64,000 nt of DNA from positions 1,240,001 through 1,304,000 of the forward strand of contig JANVFP010000004.1 of NCBI GenBank assembly GCA_027919835.1. The letters are read 5' to 3'. Shown here piece after piece: positions 11,819-24,600 of the stretch (within the stretch, counting starts at the first letter, position 1; every line of letters starts with the position of its first letter). Source of the DNA: Lentinula raphanica (lineage: Eukaryota > Basidiomycota > Agaricomycetes > Agaricales > Omphalotaceae). A program made the translations under genes and the position numbers. Under the pieces are notes generated by a model that saw nothing but the letters and a program-made list of their open reading frames with translations, ran no database searches and was not told the origin of the DNA.

Positions 11819-13322
11819 TCAACTTGTTGTTGTATCTGGTGAGACGAACAGTCGAACCGCACTCATGATTTTTGATACGTTCTGTTTCTGCTGAGTAGGT
11901 AATAATACAATGTATAGTGGAGATTGTACGTCAACTGTTTGAAGAAGAATGGGATCCCTCACCTCTGCTACGATGATCTCGCGCAAAGAACCCTCAAATA
12001 TCATAAGATCTCTGTCATCGAGTTGACTTTGTCTAGACGCAATGAGAAGGCCAAAGTAAACGTCTGCAATCAAGACCGGGTCTTGGTTGCGTACCTTCTT
12101 CACAAATCGAGGAGGATGTTCCAAGATTTCTATTTCGTCGTCAGAATCTTCCTTAATCAACGTACGCTCTCTTCTCTCGCTGTCTCGTTTCCGTTTGGCC
12201 GTTGGCGGTGATGATGACTTCTTCGTAGACGTAGAAGCTTGTTTCTGCCTGGAGAACATGGCCTCGATCCCATCTTTCCTCTCAGAGATGGGGAGAATGT
12301 AGCTCGATGACTCTGTCCCGATCTTTCCAACTTCTTTCGGGACCGGGTAACTAGCAGGGCATAAGCAGAGCCGAGGACTATCCTTAGCTTCACATACCAT
12401 TCCAGCAACGAATCTTTCGTGTAAGCTCGACTTACGAGCTGAGCTAAATCTTCAGACCACCGCTGGGAGGAGGTATCTAGCCATTGTTCTAGATCACTTT
12501 GGGTTGAGAGTATAACTGGCTGACGATCGTGAAGCCACGAGAACTCATTTGAAGCAGCAGTTGTTACGATTGAGAATGTCCAGAGCGGTTCGGTGCTGTC
12601 TTAAGAAAGCAAGGAATCAGTTATACTTTCACAAGGTTTATCACCGCCCAAACCTTGTAACTCAACAGAATCATACAATCCTGCTAACAACATGAGGTGG
12701 CCGTTCTTGGGCTTGGTGAAGTGAGGGACCTTCTGCTTTCCTTTCGAGAGCCATTCATAGTATCTGTATCTAGGATCAGATGCTATTCATGATGCACTGG
12801 GTTAAGTTGAATTAACTGGACTTACCCTTGACAGATTACCACACATCGCTTTCGGCCCCTAAGGCTATTCCACATTCCACCTCCGGATACAAGATTTTCA
12901 GAGCGGGCGTTAATGGTGTTCAACGTCTTGTCCTCAAATTTAGACCAATGCGGTACCAAGCCCCATTTCATCTACATTAAACGACCAACGCATTGATGTC
13001 GAGGACATTGTATTCAGAATAAACAAAACTGACTGTTTGAATACTCAACTCAGCACTCGAGGAACCTTTCTCCGACTCTGCGCCAGGCCTCGCAGAGTTC
13101 CCTGGTTGACTTCGCCTAATGACAGGGGCTTGAGTACGAGGGGCTACGTTGTATCGCGGTACAAAGCGATCTTGGTCAATCCATTCGTGAGCGTGAAGGT
13201 TATATTCTTCTACCCCTTGTCGAATTTCTTCTGGCTAGTTCCTTCCTTGTCAGCCTAGACCGTGTCGTCGCTGTGACAAGCTCTTTGCTTACTTGCAATC
13301 GCAACGAAAATCGACCACACAT
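11819..13322 (-). CDS. HMCES/SRAP-family abasic-site shielding protein
   Basis: Six exons (13322-13293, 13234-13034, 12971-12826, 12763-12654, 12599-12398, 12350-11819) give 406 aa. The start MCGRFSLRLQ places the catalytic Cys at position 2, which crosslinks abasic DNA after Met removal. RYNVAPRTQAPV, MKWGLVPHW, NARSE, QGYYEWL and the LHDRQPVIL histidine follow in family order. A basic NLS-like cluster (KRKRDSERRER) and an acidic DSDDEIEILEH patch lie C-terminal. The protein protects replication forks from abasic-site breakage. The C-terminus is uncertain: removing a 36-nt GT-AG segment after FVKK would give a shorter tail. The exon 4 acceptor at 12764 was chosen because it restores GYYEW. 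Confidence 0.85.
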
Positions 13323-13629
13323 GGTTGTGGGCGCTCAGGAATAAAAGGGGGAAATGTTGGTCATGTGATGATCATGAGCAAGAGACGCACGTCGTTCCTG
13401 GGCGTCTATCTGATAACCAAAATTTCTCTTCCTCCACCTCCAAGTCTTCCGGTAAGTTGTTTCTTATGTGATTCCTCTTTCATACCTTCTCATGCACACC
13501 ACTGTAGCTCACTGACACTATACTGCTCTCTAAGGATTCTCTTGGCTGGCTTTATTAGGCGACAGGTTGGAAATGTTCAGCGATTGCAATTAAAGAAATG
13601 CTTGACTCTCTCTGCATAGCAGATCCAGG
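13323..13629. promoter_or_regulatory. Divergent promoter between HMCES-like gene and FGAM synthase
   Basis: The two start codons face away from each other 307 bp apart. A TAAAAGG box lies near 13341. A good donor (CCG|GTAAGT, near 13453) and acceptors, the last one GCATAG 11 bp before the FGAM synthase ATG, suggest one or two leader introns. Confidence 0.4.
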
Positions 13630-15339
13630 ATGTTTCTCCTCGGGAATTCCTCCATATCTCAACAGAAGCGCGAAATACTCCTTCAAAGCATACAGAACCT
13701 ATGTCCCCTGGTTTCCTCTGTTGATTCTTTCTGGCTCCATCTCGTGAAATGTACCACCAAAGAAGCAGAGGATGAACTATCTGATCCTACATCTCCTCCT
13801 CGCCAAACATTTGACCAGCTTTTGAACTATGGCTACGATGCTGACACGGAGCATACTCTAGACAGCATACTAGCTTCTCCGAAAAACATTGGCTACGTCC
13901 TCCCAAGAGTTGGTAGTATTTCGCCTTGGTCAAGTAAAGCTACAGATATCGCGGCAATATGCAATCTAACTAGTCACATCGAACGCATCGAACGTGGTAT
14001 GGTGTACATCTTCACTACCTCCGACCACTCTGCTCTCTCCTCCTCTGACATATCCTCGTTCTCCCATCTGATTTACGACCGGATGACCCAAACTCTTCAA
14101 TCATCCCTCCCAGATGACACCCTTCTGTTCTCCCATCATGCACCACGTCCGTTACGCACAGTCGACATTGCAGCCACACACGCCAGAACTGCTGAAGATA
14201 TCTTCAAACAAGCCAATGTAGACCTTGGACTGGCTCTTTCTCCGGATGAGATTGCCTACCTCGTTTCTGCTTTCATCTCCGGTCCAAACCCAATCAATCG
14301 TAATCCTACCGATGCCGAGCTCTTCATGTTCGCTCAAGTGAACTCAGAGCATTGTCGACATAAGATCTTCAACGCTAACTGGACGCTGGACTCTACACCA
14401 CAGGATCTTTCTCTGTTCCAGATGATACGTAACACAGAACGTCTTTCGGGCGGAAACACAATCTCGGCGTACTCTGACAACGCAGCGGTCTTCCAAGGAC
14501 ATGTCGCTCCTCGTTTCAGTGTTTCAAATGGTGACAAAATACCCGTATATCACTCTCATTCTGAGGAAATGCCTATCCTGATCAAAGTCGAAACTCATAA
14601 CCATCCCACCGCAGTATCGCCTTACCCTGGAGCTGCAACAGGATCAGGAGGGGAAATCAGAGATGAGGGCGCTGTCGGTCGTGGATCGAAACCCAAAGCG
14701 GGTCTATCTGGGTTCACTACCTCCAATCTCTTAATCCCCGGTTTCGAGCAACCCTGGGAAGAAGACTTTGGAAAACCAGCTCACATTGCCAGTGCTCTCG
14801 ACATCATGATCGAAGCTCCTTTAGGCGCGAGTGCGTTCAACAACGAATTTGGCAGGCCCGCTCTCGCAGGGTATTTCCGGACATTTTGTGAAAGGGTCCC
14901 TACTACAAACGGGCAATCAGAAATACGAGGATATCATAAACCTATCATGATCGCAGGCGGCTATGGAAACGTTCGTCCCGCTTTCGCGAAAAAGTCCTCG
15001 ATCACCCCCGGAGCAAAGTTAGTCGTACTTGGAGGGCCTAGTATGCTCATCGGTCTCGGAGGAGGTGCAGCATCAAGCCAAGTCTCTGGTGCAAGCTCGG
15101 CTGAGCTTGACTTTGCCTCGGTGCAGAGGGACAATGCAGAGATGCAAAGGAGGTGTCAGCAGGTCATAGATGCATGTGTGGCCTTAGGTGACGAAGGGGG
15201 ATATGGGAATCCCATTCAGAGTATTCATGACGTTGGCGCGGGAGGTCTATCGAACGCCTTGCCTGAGCTGGTCCACGATTCCAATCTTGGAGGTACCTTC
15301 GAAATCCGGGATGTGTTAGTTGCGGACAGTTCTATGTCA

Positions 15340-15371
<32 letters not shown>

Positions 15372-17694
15372 ACGCTATGTACTAGCGCTTCATCCCGAAA
15401 ACCTTTCCATCTTTGAACGGATAGCCAATCGGGAACGATGCCCGTTCGCCATCGTCGGAATTGCGACCGAGGATGAAGAGCTTGTTGTCACAGACAGGCT
15501 TCTTGGTGAGGATGTGATCAGACTCAGGATGGACATGCTCTTTGGAAAACCACCAAAAATGGAGAGGTCAGACCGCAGTCGGACTTGGGGAGGTGATTCC
15601 TTCGACACTTGTCTGGCCAAGTATCACACCGATACAGACTTCGCGCCCATCGCAAGCGCAGCAAATCGGGTCCTTCGTCTTCCTTCTGTTGGTTCTAAAT
15701 CTTTCCTCATCACAATCGGCGACCGTACTATCACTGGACTCGTCACCCGCGATCAGATGGTTGGGCCTTGGCAAGTACCCGTCGCTGATGTTGCCGTTAC
15801 GCGTTCGAGTTACGGTTTTGACGTTATATCGGGTGAAGCTATGGCTATGGGAGAGCGTACACCAGTCGCACTGGTTAACCCGGCTGCCTCTGCTCGGATG
15901 GCTGTGGCAGAGTCTTTGACTAACCTCACGGCCGCATACGTTGGTGACATATCCAATGTCAAGCTCAGCGCGAACTGGATGTGTGGGGCATCCAAGGAAG
16001 GAGAGGGCGCTGGCTTGTACGAGGCTGTCCAGGCGGTTGGAATGAATCTCTGTCCAAAACTTGGAATCGGCATTCCTGTAGGCAAAGACTCTATGTCTAT
16101 GTCAATGAAATGGAAGGCAGGACATGAACAAAAGGAAGTGAGCTCCCCACTTTCTTTGATAGTTACCGCATTCGGTAGCGTCGAGGATGTTAGCGCGACG
16201 TGGACGCCAATGCTGCAAACGGATGTCGGTGAGCCTACAGTATTGGTCTTCCTCGATCTCGCGCACGGGAAGCAGCGGTTGGGTGGGTCGGCTCTTGCTC
16301 AAGTGTTTCGAGAAATCGGCCAGGAATCTCCCGACGTAGAGGATCCCCTCACGCTCAAAGCGTTCTTCCAAGCTTGTCAGAGGTTGAAGGCGAAAGAGCC
16401 AGACGTTGTTTTGGCTTATCATGACCGGTCAGATGGAGGTCTGTTCGCCACACTGGCAGAGATGTCATTTGCTGGAAGAATCGGTGTTGAGATATCACTC
16501 AATGCGATAGCTGACTCTTCAGATCCACTCGCCACTCTTTTCAATGAGGAGTTGGGTGCTGTCGTGCAAGTTCGCCAATCCCATCTCCAGAAACTCATGA
16601 CCGTGTTCCTTGAATCTGGATTCCCCTCCACTTCCATTCACACAATCGGCCATGTCAATAGTTCGCCCGCCGATCAAAGCTTCAAGATCCTTCATGATTC
16701 GGAGTACATCTTTGAAAGCAGTCGACAAGAATTACAGCAAATGTGGGCTGAGACGTCTTTCAAAATGCAGGAGATTCGTGACAACCCTGCTACTGCAAAA
16801 GAGGAGTTCGGCCTCATCGCAGATGAATCCTACCAAGGCCTGTTCTTTGACTTGACTCATGCACCATCACCTTCTGTGATCAGCGAAATCAGGCCAAAGG
16901 TTGCCATTCTTCGAGAGCAAGGGGTCAACGGCATGGTAGAGATGGCATGGTCATTTACTGCCGCAGGGTTCGACGCTATCGACGTACACATGTCCGACAT
17001 CCTTTCCGGCGAGCGAAGCTTGTCTGAATTTCGTGGAATTGCTGCATGTGGTGGATTCTCCTACGGAGACGTGCTAGGTGCTGGTAAAGGCTGGGCTCAC
17101 TCTGTTCTGCACAACGACCGAGCTCGTACAGAGTTCATAAATTTCTTCACTCGGGATGATACATTCACACTTGCAGTGTGTAATGGTTGCCAGTTCCTCA
17201 GTCATCTACGAAGTGTCATCCCCGGCGCACACGACTGGCCCGACTTCAAACCCAATCGCAGTGAGAGATTCGAAGCACGGGTGTCAATGGTTGAAATCGT
17301 TGATACCGCAAACACCAGGTCGTCTGTCTTCCTTCGTGAAATGGTGGGCTCCAAACTCCCGGTTGCTAATGCCCATGGGGAAGGAAGAGTGTCATTTACA
17401 GATTCAATGCACCAAGAGAGATTCTTGGATCAGAATCTTGTCGGTCTTCGATTCATCGACTCACATGGAAAACCCACCGAGCGATATCCTTTGAATCCGA
17501 ACGGAAGCCCGGACGGTATAACAGGCGTACAAACACCAGATGGGCGTGTCTTGGCGTTGATGCCTCATCCTGAGCGGGTGACAACGCTCGAAAGTAACAG
17601 CTGGTATCCTCGTTCGCTCAAGGAAGAGTGGAAAGGCATGGGCCCATGGTGCAGAATGTTCCAAAGTGCTAGGTCTTGGTGCGATAAGTACTAG
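13630..17694 (+). CDS. ADE6: Phosphoribosylformylglycinamidine (FGAM) synthase
   Basis: One uninterrupted frame of 1,354 codons, close to the usual 1,340-1,360 aa. The enzyme makes FGAM from FGAR, ATP and glutamine, the fourth step of purine synthesis. An N-terminal PurS-like/linker part reaches VLPRVGSISPWSSKATDIA. The AIRS-type ATP-binding cores include VETHNHPTAVSPYPGA and GSGGEIRDEGAVGRGS, and the second pseudo-repeat begins near LSANWMCG. The C-terminal class I amidotransferase has the nucleophile in TLAVCNGCQFLSHL and the histidine in MPHPERVTT. The ATG follows a splice-acceptor-like AG, so the leader may be spliced, but family alignment shows that almost no N-terminal coding sequence is missing. 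It is striking for having no intron among intron-rich neighbours. Confidence 0.95.
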
Positions 17695-17883
17695 AAATCG
17701 AAGTAATCAGTACATAGTATATATAGACATAATGTTATACAATATTGTATTCTGGGGCAAATGGTATCCTTCTCAACGTAGAATGAACTTGCGTATGAAG
17801 CATGAAATATGAAGTTGTTGTATTGTAGATGATTAACGTCCACGAACATACAAGTAAACAAACAAAAGAATCGATCGTTTCCT

Positions 17884-20201
17884 TCAACGAGCATATGGAT
17901 GGAAGTTATGCTGACCCCGACTATGCATCCGCATGGGCCCAAGACCTGCCGTGTTCGTAGCCATCCTTCCGAATGGCATGACCATGCCACCACCAAGATT
18001 GTTGACCCCTTGGCGCATCTGCATCATACCAGCCACCGCGGGATTATTACCTAGCATTGCAGACTGATTGACACCGCCTGCACCACCTATTGGCCCCATT
18101 CCTAACCGCATAGCACCGGGGTTGCCCATACCGTTCATGACGTTCATACCCCCCATGCCGCCCATGCCATTGAGACCGCCGCCCATCATGTTCATACCAC
18201 CCATGGCTCCCATAGCTCCCATGCCTCCGGCACTAGCAGCACCCATACCTCCTCCTCCCATCATGTTCGCCATGGGATTGAAGTTGGGCATATTCATCCC
18301 CATCATCGTCATCGGGTTCACGGTCATCATAGGCATTCCGGATCCCATCATCGGCATCTGACCCATCGTTCGCTGAAGCATCATGTTCGACATCGGATTT
18401 GTCTGTTGGGGCATGAGAAGGTTCGGTGAGGCCATTCGATTTTCGAAAGATTCGGGGCGTGTGTTCATGGAGTTGATCAAGGTCGGATTGAGATTCGCCG
18501 TGCTGGTGCGGTTTTGGTCGCGTTGACTCCGAGGTTGAGCCATTTTGACTTCGATCTAAAACATGTAAATGAACATCGTGAACAACAGTATGTATACTAA
18601 ACAACGAAACACACCTGTTTCTCGTCAAGCACGATATTCTTGCCAATAAGCTGCTCTGCATTGTTTGCATCTTCGAATGTAACAAAGCCGAAACCTTTTG
18701 AACGTCCGGTTTCTCGATCAAGCATGACGGTCGCATCTACCACTTTTCCGTATGTTGTGAAGAATTCTTTCATGGATTCGGAGGTTGTTGTAGGAGCGAG
18801 ACCTCCGACGAAGAACCGTGTGTTTCGTAAATGTTCTTCACGAGGTATTGCGCGTTTAGGATCAATCTTAGAGCAAGGAGAGGGGTTATTCATGAGCGAT
18901 TCGGAACGAAAGACGCGTTACACTCACAGCTTTGCCGTCCAGAAAATGGTCTCGCGAAGTAACCGTTGCGACCGCGTTTGGGTCCTCGAAAGTCAGGAAA
19001 GCGAATCCTCTTGAAGTGCCTGAAGGATCACGCATGATAGTGCAGGCATCAACCTTGTGGAGGGGATGTGAGATGGTGTGAAAAGATAGGTCCTACGCTC
19101 CTCAAGTAAAGGGTAGAAGACTGCGTTACCTTGCCAAACTGTGAGAAATAGTTTCTTAAACCTTCTGCTCGAGTGAAAAAAAATGGACAAAAATGACGGG
19201 ATGTCGATTAGCGCTAGGTAACGTAGGATGATATGTAAAGAACAGTATACCATCTGTGGTGTCCCAGTTGAGACCGCCGATGAAGAGTTTGCTAGGTGGG
19301 GATCGAAGAAAGCCCAAGGATCATCATCGTATCGTAGCCGTAGAGCAGAGCGGAGCAGTGTGAGGTAACGAAGTCGAATGCCGAAAGTGAGTGACGTGTA
19401 GATAGAGGGAAATGATAGTATCCGAATTAGTATCCAGTGGTAGAGAAAAAAGGAGGAAAACGTTCTAGACAGTAACAAATAACGCGGTGCGATACGTAGC
19501 TGATCTTTCTTTTCATAGGTAGAGAAAACAGCAGTTCATCGCCACATTATACGGTCCGTGAAGTCGAAAGACAACAAAACAACAGAACGGACTGTGACTT
19601 TCGCTTGACAGATAGCAAATTTGGGCATATATACACCGACATTCCGAAGCAAGGAGGATGACACGTTTCAATATGAGAGTGAATATGTCGAGACTCACCC
19701 GGCATCATGCATTTCGGATGGCTTCTTGCCAAACACGGTATCCGCATCACTCGTTGTCGAGTCGATCGTGGCAATAGGTGAAGTCTTTTGAACACCAGAG
19801 GGACCATGATGTGACCTTTGCTGACGTTCTTGGCTTGGAGTTTGCTGATACGCTGAAAATTGCTGGGCAATTTGAGCCGAGTAAGATAGGGAGGAGTTGC
19901 CATTTTGCGAAGGGTTGACAGTAGTTGGCTTTGGGGGTAGTGATGAAGAGGTTTCGCCTTTTGACGCAGTCGCTGAGGGAGTTGGGGTAGGTTGCGAAGA
20001 CTGTTCTTCTGTCTTCGCATCTGTCTTGGTTGAGTTGGCTACAACAGTTTGAGTTACATTTTCATCTACGTTGGGTTCGATGAAACCAAAATCGTTCTCT
20101 TCATCTCCATAGATATCTAGGTTCAATGAGCATCAAGCAGAGTGTATATCTATACCACACTTACCGCCATATAGGTCGGAGTCAAGATTTATTTTGGACA
20201 T
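17884..20201 (-). CDS. Hrp1/Nab4-like two-RRM RNA-binding protein with Met/Gly-rich tail
   Basis: Seven exons (20201-20165, 20116-19699, 19291-19251, 19164-19130, 19053-18928, 18866-18615, 18555-17884) encode 526 aa. The N-terminus is acidic, then Ser/Thr/Gln-rich. RRM1 begins GKLFIGGLNWDTT and contains RGFAFLTFEDP; RRM2 begins NTRFFVGGLAPTT and contains KGFGFVTFEDA. Between and after them is IDPKRAIPREEH and IEVKMAQPRSQ. The C-terminal 200 residues are Met, Gly, Asn and Pro repeats with no folded domain. This is the layout of Hrp1, a cleavage factor IB subunit that binds AU-rich efficiency elements in mRNA 3' ends; hnRNP A/Musashi-type function is also possible. Intron 2 is unusually long (about 407 nt). 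Confidence 0.88.
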
Positions 20202-20339
20202 TGTCGAAAATGTTGGGCGCTGTTGGTGGTCGCGGTCCAGAACTCGGTTGGTAACGCTGTCACGAGTCTATGCAAAATAATTGATGCGTGACAGAATGTG
20301 TCACGGGTTCATTAACGAGCGCTTAATCATCTGGCTTCC
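20202..20339. promoter_or_regulatory. Compact divergent promoter (Hrp1-like / NF-YC)
   Basis: Only 138 bp separate two opposite start codons, so both promoters must overlap. No TATA box or CCAAT box is evident. Confidence 0.45.
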
Positions 20340-21128
20340 ATGGCTCCCTCACAGCAACAACCGTATGTTCGTTCTGGTGAACATTTAAACGAATTCTTGC
20401 CTGCTTTCTGGCAGCGCCAGATTGACGCGGCTGAGCAAGAGACGTCGGATTATAGGCATCCTATATTGCCTCTCGCGCGGATAAAGAAAGTAATGAAGAG
20501 TGATCCGGATGTCAAGGTTGGGGCGATCTTCTGACCAGTTATCCTTTCTGGCTCTGCTCACCTTCTTCTCAGATGATTGCTGCTGATGGTACGGTTATAT
20601 GCTATGTTTCCGAATCGCGTCTTGCATACACAACTGCCTTCATCCACTAGCCCCGATCTTATTCTGCAAGGCTTGTGAAAGTGAGCGGTCCTTACTTTGA
20701 CCATGCAACTCCTTATGGGTATAGTATTCATCGAGGAGATAACTGCGCGCGCGTTCATCATTGCGGATTCCAATAAACGGCGGACACTCTCGCGTTCCGA
20801 TATCGCTGCAGCTTTAAGCAAGTCCGACCAATTCGATTTCCTCATTGATATCGTTCCGCGAGATTTACAGCGAGGCGGTGCTGCATCAGGTGGAGGAGCT
20901 AGAAAGAACGCTGTTACAAGTAACGCTGTCACTAGTGCAGAGAGTGGAGCCGGAGGCTCAAGTACACAAGATATCCAAGTGCGTGTACCTTCGTGCTTTC
21001 ATGATTCCTCTAAATGGCTGATAAACGATACTGTATTCCAGTCTTATCATAATTCAGACAACTCTACGGCTGGAAAATCAGAGATTGTGGATCAAGCAAG
21101 TCTTGCCCCTTCACAAAGCCTATTCTAG
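20340..21128 (+). CDS. HAP5: NF-YC/HAP5 subunit of the CCAAT-binding complex
   Basis: Exons 20340-20516, 20573-20588, 20651-20680 and 20725-21128. The histone-fold core reads [17 protein letters not shown], then [15 protein letters not shown], then [11 protein letters not shown] and [25 protein letters not shown], which matches HAP5. With HAP2 and HAP3 it binds CCAAT boxes. Exon 2 is 16 nt (MIAAD). A frame-neutral 63-nt stretch at 20979-21041 has GTGCGT and TTCCAG ends and no stop, so the protein is 208 aa if retained or 187 aa if spliced. The N-terminal [12 protein letters not shown] helix fits the family. Confidence 0.9.
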
Positions 21129-21651
21129 AGGAATGACATTCCTTCTACAGCTAGATTCTCTACTTAACGCACATTCATCAACCCCGGATTCATCAACACC
21201 GTTCCCATAGTATTCAACAGATATCCTCCACGACCATGTACTCTAGTACTACATACCATTCTGCATTTCAAAGCCATGCAACTCGATGCGCTCAAACCTC
21301 AGAAGACTTAGAGAGTTCTCTAGAGTTGCAAGCTCACCTCTGACATGATCGACAATTCGAAACAAGATTTGAGTTCTTTATCACCGGCCTATTTTCGGAC
21401 CTGAGGTGATAGGATGAGAAAATGAACGGAGGCTAGCAACCATACATCGTCGCTTATAACATAATGTCCTAGCCGATACATATTTCTTCCCGTCCTCACT
21501 ACTACCTTACTACTTCTCTCTCCAGAGTCCCAGTCTTCTCCCCAGCTTGCTGCTGGCTGTCATTCGTTTATCTGTAAGCTGTCTCAGGCGTCGGAGAGAT
21601 ACTCATCTCACCAACAGCCTGTGCTGTGCTCGCTTGTTCTACAAAAGCCGC
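21129..21651. other. Intergenic region and leader of the F-box-like gene
   Basis: About 520 bp between same-strand genes. The last 150 bp are CT-rich and contain an open frame without an ATG that runs into the next gene; the first in-frame ATG is 21652. No other feature was seen. Confidence 0.45.
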
Positions 21652-24600
21652 ATGGCCTTTCTCAACCGTCGGACCACTGTGATGACCACATCCAGTTCCT
21701 CCAATTCCGGTCACTTTGCCAGTTCCAACACCAGCCTCAGTCTTACCCCCAGTCCCTACAGTCCACAGCGTAGCCAATCTCACTCTAGTTCCATCATGAA
21801 ACGAGTTTCTACCATGTTTACTCCAAAGAAGAAATCCCCTCAGGACAAATCCACCAGTGCTTCTCTCGGTATCGGGTACGAAGCATCCAGCATGGGCCGG
21901 AAGAAGAACAAAATCGCGAACACACATCGAGATTCTGTTCGTTCGTATCGAGGTTCTTCGGATTCAGATTTGGAAGATTTGGAGGAAATACGACAACCTA
22001 ATGACCTTGGTCCCCCTGCTCCGTCTATCTACTCCGCAGTTCGTGAAGAGAGCGAAGAAAATGGCGATTTTTCCACGCCAAAGAAGCCTGGTCCTACAGA
22101 GCAGCAGCAGAAACGACGACGGCGTTACTCCATACAATCCATACAATCTCTTCTCTCGACTCCCAGTCAGCCTCCACAACAACCACAACAAGCTCAAACC
22201 GCCCCATCGTTGAAACGTCGTTCCATATCTTTTTCCGTCCGGTCCTCGTTACATACCAAAAGCTCCTCCTTGCATTCGGAAAGTTACGCTCCCTCTTTAC
22301 ATTCCCTGTCCCAATCTCTTCTCGAGGAAGAAGCAGAGCTCATTCAGGGTCCCAAATTCCAAACAGCAACAAAAGTGACCAAAGTTTCGGCAGTTTGGGC
22401 TGGACCGACGAGGACCACTTCTGTCCCAAATTTAGGTTCCAAGTTCGTTCCATCGACTCCTCCTCAATTCACTCTCAGTATCAGAAGGAAGCCTCCTCCT
22501 CGTCTCGGTTTACGAGAACTTCCGATCGAAATTCTCGTTCAGGTCTTTCATCTAATCCCTCGAAAACTTGTTCTAGGTCTCGCTCCTCTTTCCAAGAACT
22601 TCTGTCGAGCGGCTCTCGTAGTCATTTATGGGAAACTGGATCTGAGAAACAGCCCCGTATCACGTCAGGACAAGCTGGACGCTCTGTTGAGCAGACGAGA
22701 GGATCTGACAGAGATCACACGAGAACTGATATGTGATGACTCGTCGTATCCATCTGGCTTTCCCTCAGCTCTTGTCCTGGCTCGTATGACCCATCTTACC
22801 ACGCTCACCCTTCCACGCTTCTCCATTGATCTCATGCAGCATCATACTGCTTTCGGTCTACAGTCTGTGACCTTCCTCAACACAGGCCTTACGCCGACAG
22901 AAAAAGTAGAACTGTTCACCTGGCTCGACGGGCAGGTCAATATCACTACATTGAACTTACCCAGGTTATTCGATCTACCTCCTTCTCTGGACTCCCCTGA
23001 ACCAGAAAGCTCACCTGCCTTTCTTTCGTCTCCATCACCTAGTTACATCAGCTCTCATTTTCCTCTCCCTCCATCACCACACAACTCTATATTCGCCACT
23101 CCTCAATCTTCACCTACCCTAGCTCCTCCGACACCGTTTCAAGTCCCTTTGCCACCTTCCCCAGCTCCCGTATCTCCTCTGAACAGTAGCTTTCGGCCAG
23201 AACTAGCCTCACTTTGTGCTGCGTCGACTTTACTCCCCAACCTCGAAGTCATACGTGCCCCGCCTTCCATTCTTCATCTCCTGGCACCTTCCCGAACACC
23301 AACAATCAGAAAGGTCGGTATCAACATTAATGATACTCTCGTCGGTGGCTTGCGTCCAGCGGAACTCGTCGGGTTTTTGAAACCCTCCTCAGGGCGATCC
23401 GTGACACCCAACGATGCGGCAGGGGAAGCGAAGATAGCACAAGAAGAAGAAGAGCACGAGGGACTTGAGGAGCTTTGTCTGAATTTCGGAAAGAATGTTG
23501 ATCGAAGAACTGTTGAAAAGGTGCTTGGAGCAGCTGGTGCCGTTTTCGGAGGGTCTTCACTATCTAACCCGGAGCCTGACTCAGAGAGAGGCAGAGGTAG
23601 AGAAACGGCGCGCAAGGTGGAAGAACCCAGTATTCCGAAGGACGGTACGGATTCGGAAAGTAAACAGGATGATCAACACACCCCTGGTCTACAGAATCTA
23701 GAAATAGCGATACCTTGGAACGGGCCTCGAACAGAAGAGGTGAGCTTGGTTGATCCATCATGTTCGATCATGTTACTAAATCCATCTCAAATCGTACAGA
23801 TGCTGTACAAGACCATTCATTCGATACTTCCAAGATATCAAGCCCTGTGCACGCTTGTGATGCTCTTATCCACTTCTGCGCCGGAGCCATCCCCTTCCCC
23901 GCAATCACCTTCGTCTGCTGATGTAAGTAATTCTCATCGGGGGTCACCTGCCGATTCACTAATTACATTCTACAGACTACAAAGGACACATCGTATGAAT
24001 CGCCTATCCCTCTTCCAGCAGTTCAAGTTAACGGAGAACTGAACGCTGATCAAATTTTGGTGGATGACACGAAATCGGAAGATCACGACGCGTTGCTCTC
24101 TCCCACCGAAACCAACGAGAACAGCGTCGAATCCCAGAGTCCTCATGGACAAAGCTTTGCCAGCAGTAGTCAAGTATCTTTGGTGTCTGGAGGGACCGCT
24201 CCTTCAGCTGGATCCATCGTTTCGCTGACAATGTTTCCTGAACCTCCTTCGTCGATCATGCCTATCGCTCGGAGCTCTACTCCAAACCACAACGAACCGG
24301 AGGCAACCTCAAGCTTTATCATGTCAGCCCAGACATCAGATTCGCCTATACTTTCTTCTCCTATCACTTCTCCCGGTTCAGGGAAATCCAAGAATATCCT
24401 CGATCGTTTACCTAGTCTCAAGAAGAAAGGAAAAAGGGTAGCAACCGAACCTATCCCACCACTCCCTCATATCACCACACAGTTCACACCAAACGGAAGG
24501 TCTGCGACACTTCCGATACCTATACCCACATCTACTCCTTCTCCTCTTACACCAACCAATGCCACAATCAATACACCATTCGTATCGATGTCTATGATGC

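Noticed and set aside
18068..18361. Open frame opposite the Met/Gly-rich tail of the Hrp1-like gene
   Set aside because: It is a compositional shadow of the repeats on the coding strand.
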